DNA from: CAYZJB01 sp964478735
GTDB lineage: Bacteria; CLD3; SB21
Assembly: GCA_964478735.1 (NCBI GenBank)
Contig: CAYZJB010000040.1
Coordinates: 1-33,150 of the forward strand
DNA length: 33,150 bases
Reading direction: 5' to 3'
The translations under genes and the position numbers were made by a program. Positions 7,917 through 15,566 of the stretch are shown here, piece after piece. Under the pieces are notes generated by a model, which searched no databases, was not told the DNA's origin, and saw nothing but the letters and a program-made list of their open reading frames with translations. Each line of letters starts with the position of its first letter. Positions within the stretch are counted from its first letter, which is position 1.

Positions 7917-9770
7917 ATGTCTCGGCAAGCCTTATTAATTAAGGAATTGTACGATCGGAGAAATATCATATCGCCGGTATCCCATTCCCGGTGGATAGTG
8001 TGGATGTTATTCGGGACGGCCATGTTGCTGCAATCCTGCGGAGGTGGCGGTGGCGGTACGTACTGGAAGGCGACGAAAGGACCTTACGGCGCCGTCGTCA
8101 ATGTTCTGTACGAACGCTCCAACGGCGACGTCTGGGCCGGTACGACGGCCGGCATTTTCGTCAGTAAAAACGACGGCCAATCCTGGCGTCGCGCGGGGTT
8201 GATCGAAGACAATATCCGGGCGATCGCCGCGTCGCCGGGGCTGATGATCGTCGGCACTAACGACGGTGAAATTTTCGTCAGTGACAACGGCGGCAGCAGT
8301 TGGACGCCGTCCGCACAAATGCCGGATGCGGTACGTTCCTTCACGGTAAACGGATCATCGATATTCGCCGGTTCGGACGGATCGGGTCTTTTCGTGTCGA
8401 CCGACGGCGGGATGACGTGGAGTGAAGTGAACGGCAATCTGGCCGGTACCCGCATTCGCGCCATGACCGTATCGTCGGCCGGCACACTGGTCGCCGCAAC
8501 ACGCGGTGACGGTGTTTACATTTCAGCCAACGGCGGTTCGACGTGGAACCCGAGCAATTCCGGCCTGTCCGATTCTGATCTCAATGCACTCGCAGCCGGC
8601 AGCGGTGTGATCCTCGCCGGAACCGACGGCAGCGGCGTTTTCAAATCGACGGATGACGGCGCGTCATGGTTCAGCAGCAACTCCGGTATTACCGACGACG
8701 TCATCCGCAGTCTGAGCATCGATGCCGCGGGAAATTATTATGCCACGACGGACGGCGACGGCGTATTCAAAACGACCGACGGCGGCGCGTCATGGTCGCC
8801 CATCAATACCAGCCTGACCAATCTCGAGATGCTGTCGAGCGTCGCTCTGGGGTCGGGAATTCTGATCGCTGGAACCGACGGTTCCGGAGCATTCCGCAGT
8901 ACCGACGGCGGCACGACCTGGCTGGAAAGTAACTCGGGCCTGGCAAATGCGATGGTCCGTGCGTTGCTGACCACGAATGCCGATTTGTATGCGGGCACGA
9001 GTTCCGGAATTTTCAGAAGCACGGACAAAGGATCGACCTGGTCGTATTTTGCCGCACAGACCAGCGACCTGGATATTCGCGCGCTCGCTGTCCTGTCCAA
9101 CGGTACCGTACTTGCGGGCACGAACGGTGATGAAGTGTATTACTCTACAGACAACGGGACGAACTGGATTCAGAGTACGGCCGGTTTGACGGACAATCAG
9201 GTCTTTTCTTTTCACGTTCGTTCCAACGGGACCATCGTGGCCGGAACGAGCGGAGGCGGCGTTTCCATGTCCACCGACGGCGGTATAAACTGGTTTGGCC
9301 GCAATAATGGTCTGACAAACAACCGCGTGTTCGGCCTGACCGGAGATGCCGGGAATGTTTATGCCGGAACGGACGGCGGAGGCGTGTTTCGTACCGTCGA
9401 TGAAGGACTCAACTGGACGCCCGTCAACACCGGACTGTCGAATCAAAACGTCAACGCCCTGATCATGTCCGCCGGATACGTATTTGCCGGCACCGACGAA
9501 GGTGTGTACCGTTTTAACACAACGCTCAACGTCTGGGTCCAGACCAACTACAATTTAACGGCCAGTATCGTCAACGGTCTCGCCGCCTTACCCGACGGCT
9601 CGATTTATGCCGCCACGACCGGAGGAGTTTTCCGTTCCGTCGACGACGGTATCTCGTGGGAATTCGTCGATGAGGGTCTGCTCAACCTGGACGTCCTGTC
9701 CGTCACGACGGGACTCGGATACGTTTTCGTCGGCACCGACGGCAGCGGCGTATTTCGCGGAAAAGATTAG
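7917..9770 (+). CDS. YCF48/BNR-repeat beta-propeller lipoprotein
   Basis: A 617-residue surface or periplasmic lipoprotein. After a ~25-residue polar N-terminus come a hydrophobic stretch and the lipobox LLQS-C41 with six glycines after it. The rest is built of ~43-residue repeats with Asp-box signatures S/T-x-D-x-G-x-x-W (for example STDGGMTW, STDDGASW, STDGGTTW). I count 12 good boxes and one degenerate one (NTTLNVW); with the split first/last strand this gives 14 blades, as for two seven-bladed propellers. Family members include the photosystem assembly factor YCF48 and many FCB surface proteins, so function is open. The start is ATG at 7917 with GGAGG 5 nt upstream; GTG at 7905 is in frame but overlaps that site. 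No catalytic residues are recognised. Confidence 0.85.
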   Translation: MSRQALLIKELYDRRNIISPVSHSRWIVWMLFGTAMLLQSCGGGGGGTYWKATKGPYGAVVNVLYERSNGDVWAGTTAGIFVSKNDGQSWRRAGLIEDNIRAIAASPGLMIVGTNDGEIFVSDNGGSSWTPSAQMPDAVRSFTVNGSSIFAGSDGSGLFVSTDGGMTWSEVNGNLAGTRIRAMTVSSAGTLVAATRGDGVYISANGGSTWNPSNSGLSDSDLNALAAGSGVILAGTDGSGVFKSTDDGASWFSSNSGITDDVIRSLSIDAAGNYYATTDGDGVFKTTDGGASWSPINTSLTNLEMLSSVALGSGILIAGTDGSGAFRSTDGGTTWLESNSGLANAMVRALLTTNADLYAGTSSGIFRSTDKGSTWSYFAAQTSDLDIRALAVLSNGTVLAGTNGDEVYYSTDNGTNWIQSTAGLTDNQVFSFHVRSNGTIVAGTSGGGVSMSTDGGINWFGRNNGLTNNRVFGLTGDAGNVYAGTDGGGVFRTVDEGLNWTPVNTGLSNQNVNALIMSAGYVFAGTDEGVYRFNTTLNVWVQTNYNLTASIVNGLAALPDGSIYAATTGGVFRSVDDGISWEFVDEGLLNLDVLSVTTGLGYVFVGTDGSGVFRGKD

Positions 9771-9833
9771 CGGTTGTCAAAAAGGTCATTCTGAACCCGG
9801 TTCAGCATCTCCGACGCGACAATTGCAAAAACG

Positions 9834-9863
9834 ACAGCCGGTCTTAGGGCCGGCTGTTTTTTT
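9834..9863 (+). terminator. Rho-independent terminator after the propeller lipoprotein
   Basis: ACAGCCGG (9834-9841) pairs with CCGGCTGT (9850-9857), extended by two further pairs around a TTAG loop, and is followed by seven T. It is the clearest terminator in the window and lies 64 bp past the lipoprotein stop. Confidence 0.9.
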
Positions 9864-9962
9864 ATAATGACGCTCGCGGCTGGGTTCAGAGGAAAATTCC
9901 ATGTGCCCTGAAGAAATTGGGATTGTATGCCAGACCCCTGAGTGATGTAATTGTTTGAAACG

Positions 9963-9995
9963 TGAGGTACCATGGGAAAATGGCTCATTTTTTTT
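9963..9995 (+). terminator. Weak terminator-like hairpin upstream of pyrB
   Basis: TGAG (9963-9966) and CCAT (9970-9973) pair with ATGG (9980-9983) and CTCA (9984-9987) with a 3-nt bulge, directly followed by eight T. It precedes the predicted pyrB promoter by ~100 bp, so it would stop read-through from upstream rather than attenuate pyrB. Confidence 0.3.
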
Positions 9996-10097
9996 CTTCC
10001 GATGTGTCTGTCGGATGAAAAGCCCGATCCCGTTCCGCTGGGATTTGGTCCGGAAAGTGTGGAATCGTCTGATCATCCAAACCCGGCCCTAATTTGC

Positions 10098-10133
10098 TTG
10101 CTTCTCGACACCTCCCCGTCTATATTTCGCCGA
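10098..10133 (+). promoter_or_regulatory. Predicted pyrB promoter
   Basis: TTGCTT (10098-10103), a 17-nt spacer and TATATT (10121-10126) predict a start at A10133 and a 27-nt leader, the same length as predicted for purQ. The leader contains a 3-codon open frame (ATG CTA TTC TGA, 10146-10157) that ends 2 nt before the pyrB ATG. Confidence 0.5.
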
Positions 10134-10159
10134 CCAAGCCGGGAAATGCTATTCTGATA

Positions 10160-11080
10160 ATGGAATTACGAAGCCGTCACCTGCTGGGCCTGCAGGACAT
10201 GACTCCGGAGGAAATCAACCTCATCTGCGAGACGGCAAATTCTTTCAAAGAAGTCCTCGACCGGCCCGTTAAAAAAGTTCCTACCCTGCAGGGATACACG
10301 ATCGCCAACATGTTTTTCGAACCGTCCACACGAACCCGTATTTCATTCGAACTGGCCCAGCGACGCCTTTCCGCCGACACGGTCAATTTTACGACCAGCG
10401 GCAGTAGTACGCAGAAAGGTGAAACGCTGAAAGATACGGCGAAAAACATCGAGGCAATGAAGGTCGAAATGGTCGTCATTCGTCACGCCTCGGCCGGCGC
10501 CGCGCGTTTTCTGTCCGAACGTCTCCGCGCCAACGTAATCAACGCCGGTGACGGGTCGCACGAGCACCCGACACAGGCCCTGCTGGACATCATGACGCTC
10601 AAAGAAAAAATGGGCGACCTCAAAGGCGCACGGGTCGTTCTCGTCGGTGACATCGTACACAGCCGCGTGGCACGGTCCAATATTTACGGCCTCACGGCGC
10701 TCGGTGCCGACGTGGCCGTCTGCGGGCCGCCGACGTTTATGCCGCGCGATATCGGCTGCTATCCGGTCCGTGTATTTTATCGTCTCGATGAGGCCATCCG
10801 CTTCGCCGACGCGTTGAACGTACTGCGGATCCAGCTGGAACGCCAGTCGGCCGGCCTTTTTCCGACGGTGCGGGAATACCACGCTCGGTACGGCGTGACC
10901 CTGGAAAAATTATCCGTCGCCGCCAAACCGCTGACGATCATGCACCCCGGTCCGATCAATCGCGGCATCGAGATGACGAGCGACGTCGCGGACAGCGAAC
11001 ATTCCGTCATTCTCGATCAGGTCCTCAATGGTGTGGCGATTCGCATGGCGGTTTTGTACTTACTCAGTATGACCCGTTGA
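10160..11080 (+). CDS. pyrB: Aspartate carbamoyltransferase catalytic subunit
   Basis: Catalyses carbamoyl phosphate + L-aspartate to N-carbamoyl-L-aspartate, the committed step of pyrimidine synthesis. At 306 residues it has catalytic-chain length. The carbamoyl-phosphate loop is seen as FFEPSTRTRISFE (S56-T-R-T-R60), the flexible loop as SSTQKGETLKDT, then DGSHEHPTQALLD and the aspartate-domain HPGPINRGIEM. No regulatory chain (pyrI) is adjacent. The ATG at 10160 gives the normal N-terminus MELRSRHLLG; an in-frame start at 10094 would precede the predicted transcript start. It is first in a likely operon with rfbB (26-nt gap) and a cyclic-nucleotide-binding protein. Confidence 0.96.
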   Translation: MELRSRHLLGLQDMTPEEINLICETANSFKEVLDRPVKKVPTLQGYTIANMFFEPSTRTRISFELAQRRLSADTVNFTTSGSSTQKGETLKDTAKNIEAMKVEMVVIRHASAGAARFLSERLRANVINAGDGSHEHPTQALLDIMTLKEKMGDLKGARVVLVGDIVHSRVARSNIYGLTALGADVAVCGPPTFMPRDIGCYPVRVFYRLDEAIRFADALNVLRIQLERQSAGLFPTVREYHARYGVTLEKLSVAAKPLTIMHPGPINRGIEMTSDVADSEHSVILDQVLNGVAIRMAVLYLLSMTR

Positions 11081-11105
11081 AGTCTTAAATCAAAGGAGAC
11101 GTTTT

Positions 11106-12113
11106 TTGCAGTCCATTCTTGTCACCGGGGGAGCCGGTTTTATCGGCAGCAATTTTGTCCGATACATGATCCAAAAATACCCGTCCTATCGGGTCATCGT
11201 ACTCGACGCGCTCACGTATGCCGGCAACCGCGCCAATCTCGCCGATCTCGAAAAAAATCCGCGATACGTATTTTACCATGGAAATATCTGTGACGCGACC
11301 GTCGTTGACAACCTGGTGTCCAACGTCGATGCAGTGATCAATTTTGCCGCCGAAACGCACGTCGACCGGTCGATTCATGACGCCGCCGGATTTGTCCATA
11401 CCGACGTTCTGGGTACGAAGATCCTGCTCGAAGCCGCGAAACGCCACAAGATCGACCGCTACGTGCAGATCTCCACGGATGAAGTGTACGGTTCCATCGA
11501 CAAAGGAGCGTTTACGGAAACACATCCGCTTCAGCCCAACAGCCCCTACTCCGCGAGCAAGGCCGGCGGCGACATGATGGTTCGCGCTTACCACGTCACG
11601 TACGGCGTTCCCGCGATGATCACCCGCGCATCCAACAATTACGGACCGTACCAGTACCCGGAAAAGCTGATCCCGCTGTTCGTTACCAATGCCATCGACG
11701 ATCTGCACCTGCCGCTCTACGGCGACGGGCTGAACGTTCGAGACTGGTTGTACGTCCTCGACCACTGTGAAGCGGTCGATCACGTGCTCCATCACGGCCG
11801 TCCCGGCGAGGTGTACAACATCGGCGGCGGAAATGAAAAAACAAACCGGGAAATCACGTCGACGATCCTCAAGACGTTGAAAAAACCGGAGTCGCTGATC
11901 AAGCCCGTCGCCGACCGGCCCGGACATGACCGTCGGTATGCCGTCGACTGTAGCAAAATCAAAAAACTGGGCTGGACCCCCTCGCATAAATTTGAAGACG
12001 CCATCGTTGAAACAATCCAATGGTACGTTAAAAACGAATCGTGGTGGCGCACCATCAAAGAAAAACAGAAGGCGTTTCAGGATTTTATGAAAAAGAACTA
12101 CGATAACCGGTAA
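11106..12113 (+). CDS. rfbB: dTDP-glucose 4,6-dehydratase
   Basis: Converts dTDP-glucose to dTDP-4-keto-6-deoxyglucose, the entry to dTDP-rhamnose and other deoxysugars. The extended short-chain dehydrogenase shows the NAD motif GGAGFIGSNFV at the N-terminus, the catalytic STDEVYGS segment (T-D-E), and the YSASK Tyr-Lys pair in NSPYSASKAGGD. Also present are RASNNYGPYQYPEKLIP and the C-terminal DRPGHDRRYA, both typical of RmlB. Its length of 335 is normal. The start is TTG at 11106, supported by AAAGGAG about 7 nt upstream. No rfbA/C/D genes are next to it, so the deoxysugar pathway is encoded elsewhere. Confidence 0.95.
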   Translation: MQSILVTGGAGFIGSNFVRYMIQKYPSYRVIVLDALTYAGNRANLADLEKNPRYVFYHGNICDATVVDNLVSNVDAVINFAAETHVDRSIHDAAGFVHTDVLGTKILLEAAKRHKIDRYVQISTDEVYGSIDKGAFTETHPLQPNSPYSASKAGGDMMVRAYHVTYGVPAMITRASNNYGPYQYPEKLIPLFVTNAIDDLHLPLYGDGLNVRDWLYVLDHCEAVDHVLHHGRPGEVYNIGGGNEKTNREITSTILKTLKKPESLIKPVADRPGHDRRYAVDCSKIKKLGWTPSHKFEDAIVETIQWYVKNESWWRTIKEKQKAFQDFMKKNYDNR

Positions 12114-12114
12114 C

Positions 12115-12594
12115 ATGGCGGAGAAAAAAGAACGCTCGCTGGAAGACCTCATCCGGCACGTTGAAATTTTCGACGGTCTGGAGACGCGGGACATCAATAA
12201 AGTTTTGAAAGTTGCCTCCGGGAAGAAATTCTCCAAAGGCGACATTGTATTTCAGGAAGGCGACGTCGGCGATTGTTTTTACCTGATCATCGAAGGATCG
12301 GTCGAAATCGCGAAAAAAATGCCCGACGGACGCTCGGAAATCATGGCCACATTACGTGAGGGCGATTATTTCGGCGAAATGGCGTTACTCGACGGCGACC
12401 CCCGTTCGGCATCGGTAACGGCCATCGAAGAGACGAAACTACTGGAAGTACGCAACAGCCAGTTCATCAAAATCATCATGAACGACGACAACTTTGCCCG
12501 CAAAGTCCTGTGGGCGTTTTGTACGACGTTCGCCCGCCGATTGCGGCATACCAACCAGCTGCTGGGCCAATTCAAGGTCAACGAGGAACCGTAG
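12115..12594 (+). CDS. Cyclic nucleotide-binding domain protein
   Basis: A 159-residue single-domain protein of the CRP/PKA regulatory-subunit type. The phosphate-binding cassette is clear: GDYFGEMALLDGDPRSASV, with the Glu and Arg that contact the cyclic phosphate and ribose. No helix-turn-helix follows, so it is not a CRP-type transcription factor; the C-terminal helices (FARKVLWAFCTTFARRLRHTN) end the protein. It is probably a cytosolic cNMP sensor acting through protein contacts. The ATG is 1 nt after the rfbB stop, so it is coupled to pyrB-rfbB. Why it sits there is unknown. Confidence 0.85.
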   Translation: MAEKKERSLEDLIRHVEIFDGLETRDINKVLKVASGKKFSKGDIVFQEGDVGDCFYLIIEGSVEIAKKMPDGRSEIMATLREGDYFGEMALLDGDPRSASVTAIEETKLLEVRNSQFIKIIMNDDNFARKVLWAFCTTFARRLRHTNQLLGQFKVNEEP

Positions 12595-12606
12595 CCGGTG
12601 CCCGGC

Positions 12607-13521
12607 TTACCGTAAAGGCGACGGTTGCCCGGTCCCAACACGAGGGACGGTCGATGGTTTCTCCTGCCGTATCAGATAAACGGACATCATTATTCCCGCG
12701 GTGGCAACGACATGAAATATTGTCAATGGCTCGCCATCCATCGTGCCCCAGCCGATCGCAACAACAGGTATCAAGTACGTCACCGAACTGGCAAATAATG
12801 GCGATGAGACCTGGATCATCCGATTGTGAATGAACTGCGCCAGTGCAGTCGAAAAAATTCCAAGCGCCACCAAGGCAATCAGGGACGGCACCGATTCCTC
12901 GTCAAAACGATACGGCCCGGAATCGGGAAGAAATGCCAGGACGAACGCCAGGACCCCGTTGAACGTCACGCCGACGGTCGTCTGGTGAAGGGGATGAACG
13001 TCATGGAGAAACCGTTTGACAAGATTGGCGTTCAAGCCGTAGCACATCGTTGCCAGCACGATGAAAAAAACGTAGCCGGAAATCGATTCCGACGCGGTCG
13101 TACCATGGTTAAGCGCAACCGACCCGGCAAGCCCCAGTAACAATCCCAACAGCTGGTTTTTCGAACAGGTGCTGCGAAAAAACAGCGTCGCGAACAGCAA
13201 CGTCCACACCGGCGTAAGGGCGACCAGAATTCCGGCGATCGAACTGGGGACCTTTTCCTGGGCGATACAAAAAAGATACGAAGGCAGCGCCATGCTCAGG
13301 AAACCCGATAATACAACCATGGGTATTTTGTCCTTCGGAATTTTTTGAACGAAATAAATTCCGAACGGCAGACAGACGAGACCGGCCGCCATCAATCGCA
13401 GGCTTGCCGCTTGCAGATATCCAAACGCGAGGAGCCCTGTTTTGATCAAAATGTAACTGCTGCCCCAGACCATCGACAGGAAAGCAAGATAAAACCAGCG
13501 TTCAACGCTTGCGGTTCGCAT
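12607..13521 (-). CDS. EamA/DMT-family inner-membrane transporter
   Basis: A 304-residue drug/metabolite transporter with about ten predicted membrane helices in two EamA repeats (N-terminal WGSSYILIKTGL... and a second repeat from about CYGLNANLVKRF). Members export amino acids, nucleosides or other small metabolites; the substrate is not readable. It follows the AhpD-like gene by about 20 nt and is divergent from a MocR regulator, an arrangement suggesting an exporter controlled by that regulator. ATG 13521 is chosen; an in-frame TTG at 13536 is possible. Neither has a strong Shine-Dalgarno sequence. Its end lies 12 nt from the convergent cyclic-nucleotide gene. Confidence 0.85.
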   Translation of the reverse strand: MRTASVERWFYLAFLSMVWGSSYILIKTGLLAFGYLQAASLRLMAAGLVCLPFGIYFVQKIPKDKIPMVVLSGFLSMALPSYLFCIAQEKVPSSIAGILVALTPVWTLLFATLFFRSTCSKNQLLGLLLGLAGSVALNHGTTASESISGYVFFIVLATMCYGLNANLVKRFLHDVHPLHQTTVGVTFNGVLAFVLAFLPDSGPYRFDEESVPSLIALVALGIFSTALAQFIHNRMIQVSSPLFASSVTYLIPVVAIGWGTMDGEPLTIFHVVATAGIMMSVYLIRQEKPSTVPRVGTGQPSPLR

Positions 13522-13541
13522 AACCGTACGAGTCAAAGGTA

Positions 13542-13988
13542 TTATTCCGTATCAGCGACCATGTGTGTGGAAATGGCGATGCGGTTCCAACTGTTGATTG
13601 CGACGATAACGAAAATCAGCTGGGCGATTTCCTTGTCTCCGAAAAAACCGCGCACGCGTTCGTAGGTTTTATCGGATAGACGACGGGTCGCTGCAATCAG
13701 CGTGATTTCCTCCGCCAGCGCCAGAGCGGCCATTTCTTTTTCCGTGAAAAACGGAGTCTCCCACCAGGCGGCCATCGCGAATAACCGCCTCGGCCGTTCA
13801 CCCAGTTTCAGCGCTTTGTTGGCGTGGTAGTCGACACAATAACCACACCCGTTGATCTGGGATACCCGCAGCCGCAGCAGCTCGACCAGTACCGGGTCGA
13901 GTCCAAAACGTTCGATCCGTGCATCGGCTTCGTCCATCGCTTCGTACACGCGGGGTTCGATCTCTTTAATGCTCATGCGTGATTTCAT
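13542..13988 (-). CDS. AhpD-like carboxymuconolactone decarboxylase-family protein
   Basis: A 148-residue alkylhydroperoxidase-like protein. The redox motif CGYCVDYH (CxxCxxxH) follows the typical ELLRLRVSQING segment, as in AhpD-core peroxidases. The family reduces peroxides or partners with thiol reductants, but many members are uncharacterised. The start at 13988 is chosen because CAGGAG lies 6 nt upstream; earlier in-frame codons up to 14060 run into the divergent promoter. It forms an operon with the EamA transporter and is divergent from the MocR regulator. Confidence 0.87.
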   Translation of the reverse strand: MKSRMSIKEIEPRVYEAMDEADARIERFGLDPVLVELLRLRVSQINGCGYCVDYHANKALKLGERPRRLFAMAAWWETPFFTEKEMAALALAEEITLIAATRRLSDKTYERVRGFFGDKEIAQLIFVIVAINSWNRIAISTHMVADTE

Positions 13989-14040
13989 GGTGACTCCTGT
14001 TTTGCTTTTCATACTCTTTCCTGGCATAACGTCGATATTC

Positions 14041-14089
14041 TTTGGTATATTGACATGCACCAGAATTACAATTATAGTGTACCAGAAAT
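14041..14089 (+). promoter_or_regulatory. Predicted MocR operator repeats
   Basis: Two 12-bp direct repeats, TGCACCAGAATT (14056-14067) and TGTACCAGAAAT (14078-14089), match at 10 of 12 positions and start 22 bp apart (two helical turns). An inverted ATACCA word lies at 14043-14048. The first copy sits between -35 and -10 of the mocR promoter and the second spans +1 and the start codon. MocR regulators such as GabR and PdxR typically bind direct repeats with ACCA-like cores, so autorepression is inferred. Confidence 0.55.
14050..14085 (+). promoter_or_regulatory. Promoter of the MocR regulator gene
   Basis: A consensus TTGACA (14050-14055), 17-nt spacer and TATAGT (14073-14078). The predicted start at 14085-14086 leaves only 2-3 nt before the ATG at 14088. 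Confidence 0.65.
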
Positions 14090-15551
14090 GTCAGCCATCG
14101 ACGACATCTTCCGGTTTGAGCGGAATTCGGAAACGCCGATTTACCTTCAGCTGGCCAACGCGCTTATTCGAAACATTCGCAACGGTCGTCTGCGCGCGGG
14201 CCTGAAGCTGCCTCCCACCCGTGACCTTTCACAGCAACTGAACGTCCACCGTCGAACGGCCCAGATGGCCTATGATGAATTGATGGCCCAGGGTTGGATC
14301 GACGTCGTGCCGCGAAAGGGAGCCTTCGTCGCGCGTTCCATGCCCGACGTTAAACCGAGAAACTTGCCGTCGCTTTCTACGTCACGGTCGTTTGCCAATC
14401 AGTCGGCGTTTTCCGTACCCGAAAGTCCGGTTTTATTTCCCATGACCTCATTCCCTTCGGAGGCCGACGTGGCCATCGACGACGGATTTCCGGACCCGCG
14501 ACTGGCCCCCATGGACCTGCTCGCAAGGGAATATCGTCGTGTGTCAAAACTCAGCGGATTCAAGAAATATCTCCGGTATGGTAACCCTTACGGCGCGGAT
14601 GATTTACTTGACGCATTGTCCATTTTTCTAAATGACACGCGCGGGCTTTCGGTTTCGAATCGTCATCTGATGATAACCCGTGGTACACAAATGGGGATTT
14701 TCATCGCTGCACGCCTGCTGGTCAGGCCCGGCGACCATGTGGTGGTGGGAGAACCCGGATATTTTGCGGCTCATCTGACCCTGCGGCAGGCCGGCGCGTT
14801 TTTGAACCGTGTTCCGGTCGATGAATACGGCATCGAGGTCAATGCCATCGAGTCGCTCTGTAAAAAGAAAAAAATACGGCTGGTGTACGCCATTCCCCAT
14901 CATCACCATCCGACGACGGTGACACTCATTCCCGAACGGCGCGTCCGCCTGTTGGAATTGGCCGCTCGATATTCATTCGCGATCATCGAGGACGATTACG
15001 ATTATGACTTTCATTATCACAGCGGACCGGTATTGCCGATGGCCAGCCTCGATCTTCACGGCAACGTGATTTATGTCGGGACGTTCAGTAAACTCCTGGC
15101 GCCGGCCGTACGCATCGGCTTCATGGCCGCCCCGGAAAACGTCATCCGCGCCACAGCCAATCTGCGGCGCGAAATCGACTGGCAGGGCGATACGATGATG
15201 GAGGCGGCACTCGCCGAGTTATTTCGTAACGGCACGATCGGACGGCATATTCGGAAAGTGGTCAAGTTGTACCACGAGCGGAGGGATCATTTTTGCCGGT
15301 TGTTGACTGAAACGTGCGGCAAACACATTTCGTTTAAAGTCCCCGACGGCGGCATGAGCGTGTGGGCCCATTTCAAAGGAGTCCCCGTTGCCCGTGTGGC
15401 TGCTAAGGCCATGCGGCATGGCCTGGCGATCAGCGACGGAAAACTTTACAACACCACCGCGGTGAATTACAACGCGATCCGAATGGGTTTTGCTTCGCTG
15501 AATCTCGACGAGCAGGAAAAAGCGGTGGAAATTCTAAAAAAATGCCTGTGA
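14088..15551 (+). CDS. MocR-family regulator (GntR winged helix fused to aminotransferase domain)
   Basis: A 487-residue transcription factor. Residues ~10-80 form a GntR winged helix (PIYLQLANALIRNIRNGRL, LPPTRDLSQQLNVHRRTAQMAYDEL). A linker leads to a fold-type I aminotransferase domain with the PLP-binding Lys at K335 in GTFSKLLAPAVRIGFM and the DYDYDFHY segment. Such proteins bind PLP or an amino-compound adduct and control a divergent target. The neighbours here are the AhpD-like gene and an EamA exporter. ATG 14088 is chosen because the promoter's predicted +1 lies just before it; the upstream ATG at 14055 lies within the -35 region. The effector is unknown. Confidence 0.9.
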   Translation: MSAIDDIFRFERNSETPIYLQLANALIRNIRNGRLRAGLKLPPTRDLSQQLNVHRRTAQMAYDELMAQGWIDVVPRKGAFVARSMPDVKPRNLPSLSTSRSFANQSAFSVPESPVLFPMTSFPSEADVAIDDGFPDPRLAPMDLLAREYRRVSKLSGFKKYLRYGNPYGADDLLDALSIFLNDTRGLSVSNRHLMITRGTQMGIFIAARLLVRPGDHVVVGEPGYFAAHLTLRQAGAFLNRVPVDEYGIEVNAIESLCKKKKIRLVYAIPHHHHPTTVTLIPERRVRLLELAARYSFAIIEDDYDYDFHYHSGPVLPMASLDLHGNVIYVGTFSKLLAPAVRIGFMAAPENVIRATANLRREIDWQGDTMMEAALAELFRNGTIGRHIRKVVKLYHERRDHFCRLLTETCGKHISFKVPDGGMSVWAHFKGVPVARVAAKAMRHGLAISDGKLYNTTAVNYNAIRMGFASLNLDEQEKAVEILKKCL

Positions 15552-15566
15552 TGTAAGGGAGGGTTT

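Larger units (their letters stand above)
9771..10092. other. Intergenic region between the propeller lipoprotein and pyrB
   Basis: About 320 bp without a convincing gene. It holds the small palindrome CTGAACCCGGTTCAG (9791-9805), the strong terminator at 9834-9863, a second CTGAACCC word in inverted orientation near 9883-9896, and a hairpin with eight T at 9963-9995. The inverted CTGAACCC words around the terminator could be the ends of a small palindromic repeat element. Short open frames here lack ribosome binding sites and protein character. Confidence 0.5.

Noticed and set aside
9972..10157. A 61-codon frame upstream of pyrB as a leader peptide gene
   Set aside because: There is no ribosome binding site or amino-acid bias, and it starts upstream of the predicted pyrB promoter.
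11085..12245. A 386-codon open frame antisense to rfbB
   Set aside because: It is a shadow of a clearly recognised gene, has no family motifs and is rich in residues expected from the reverse complement of rfbB.
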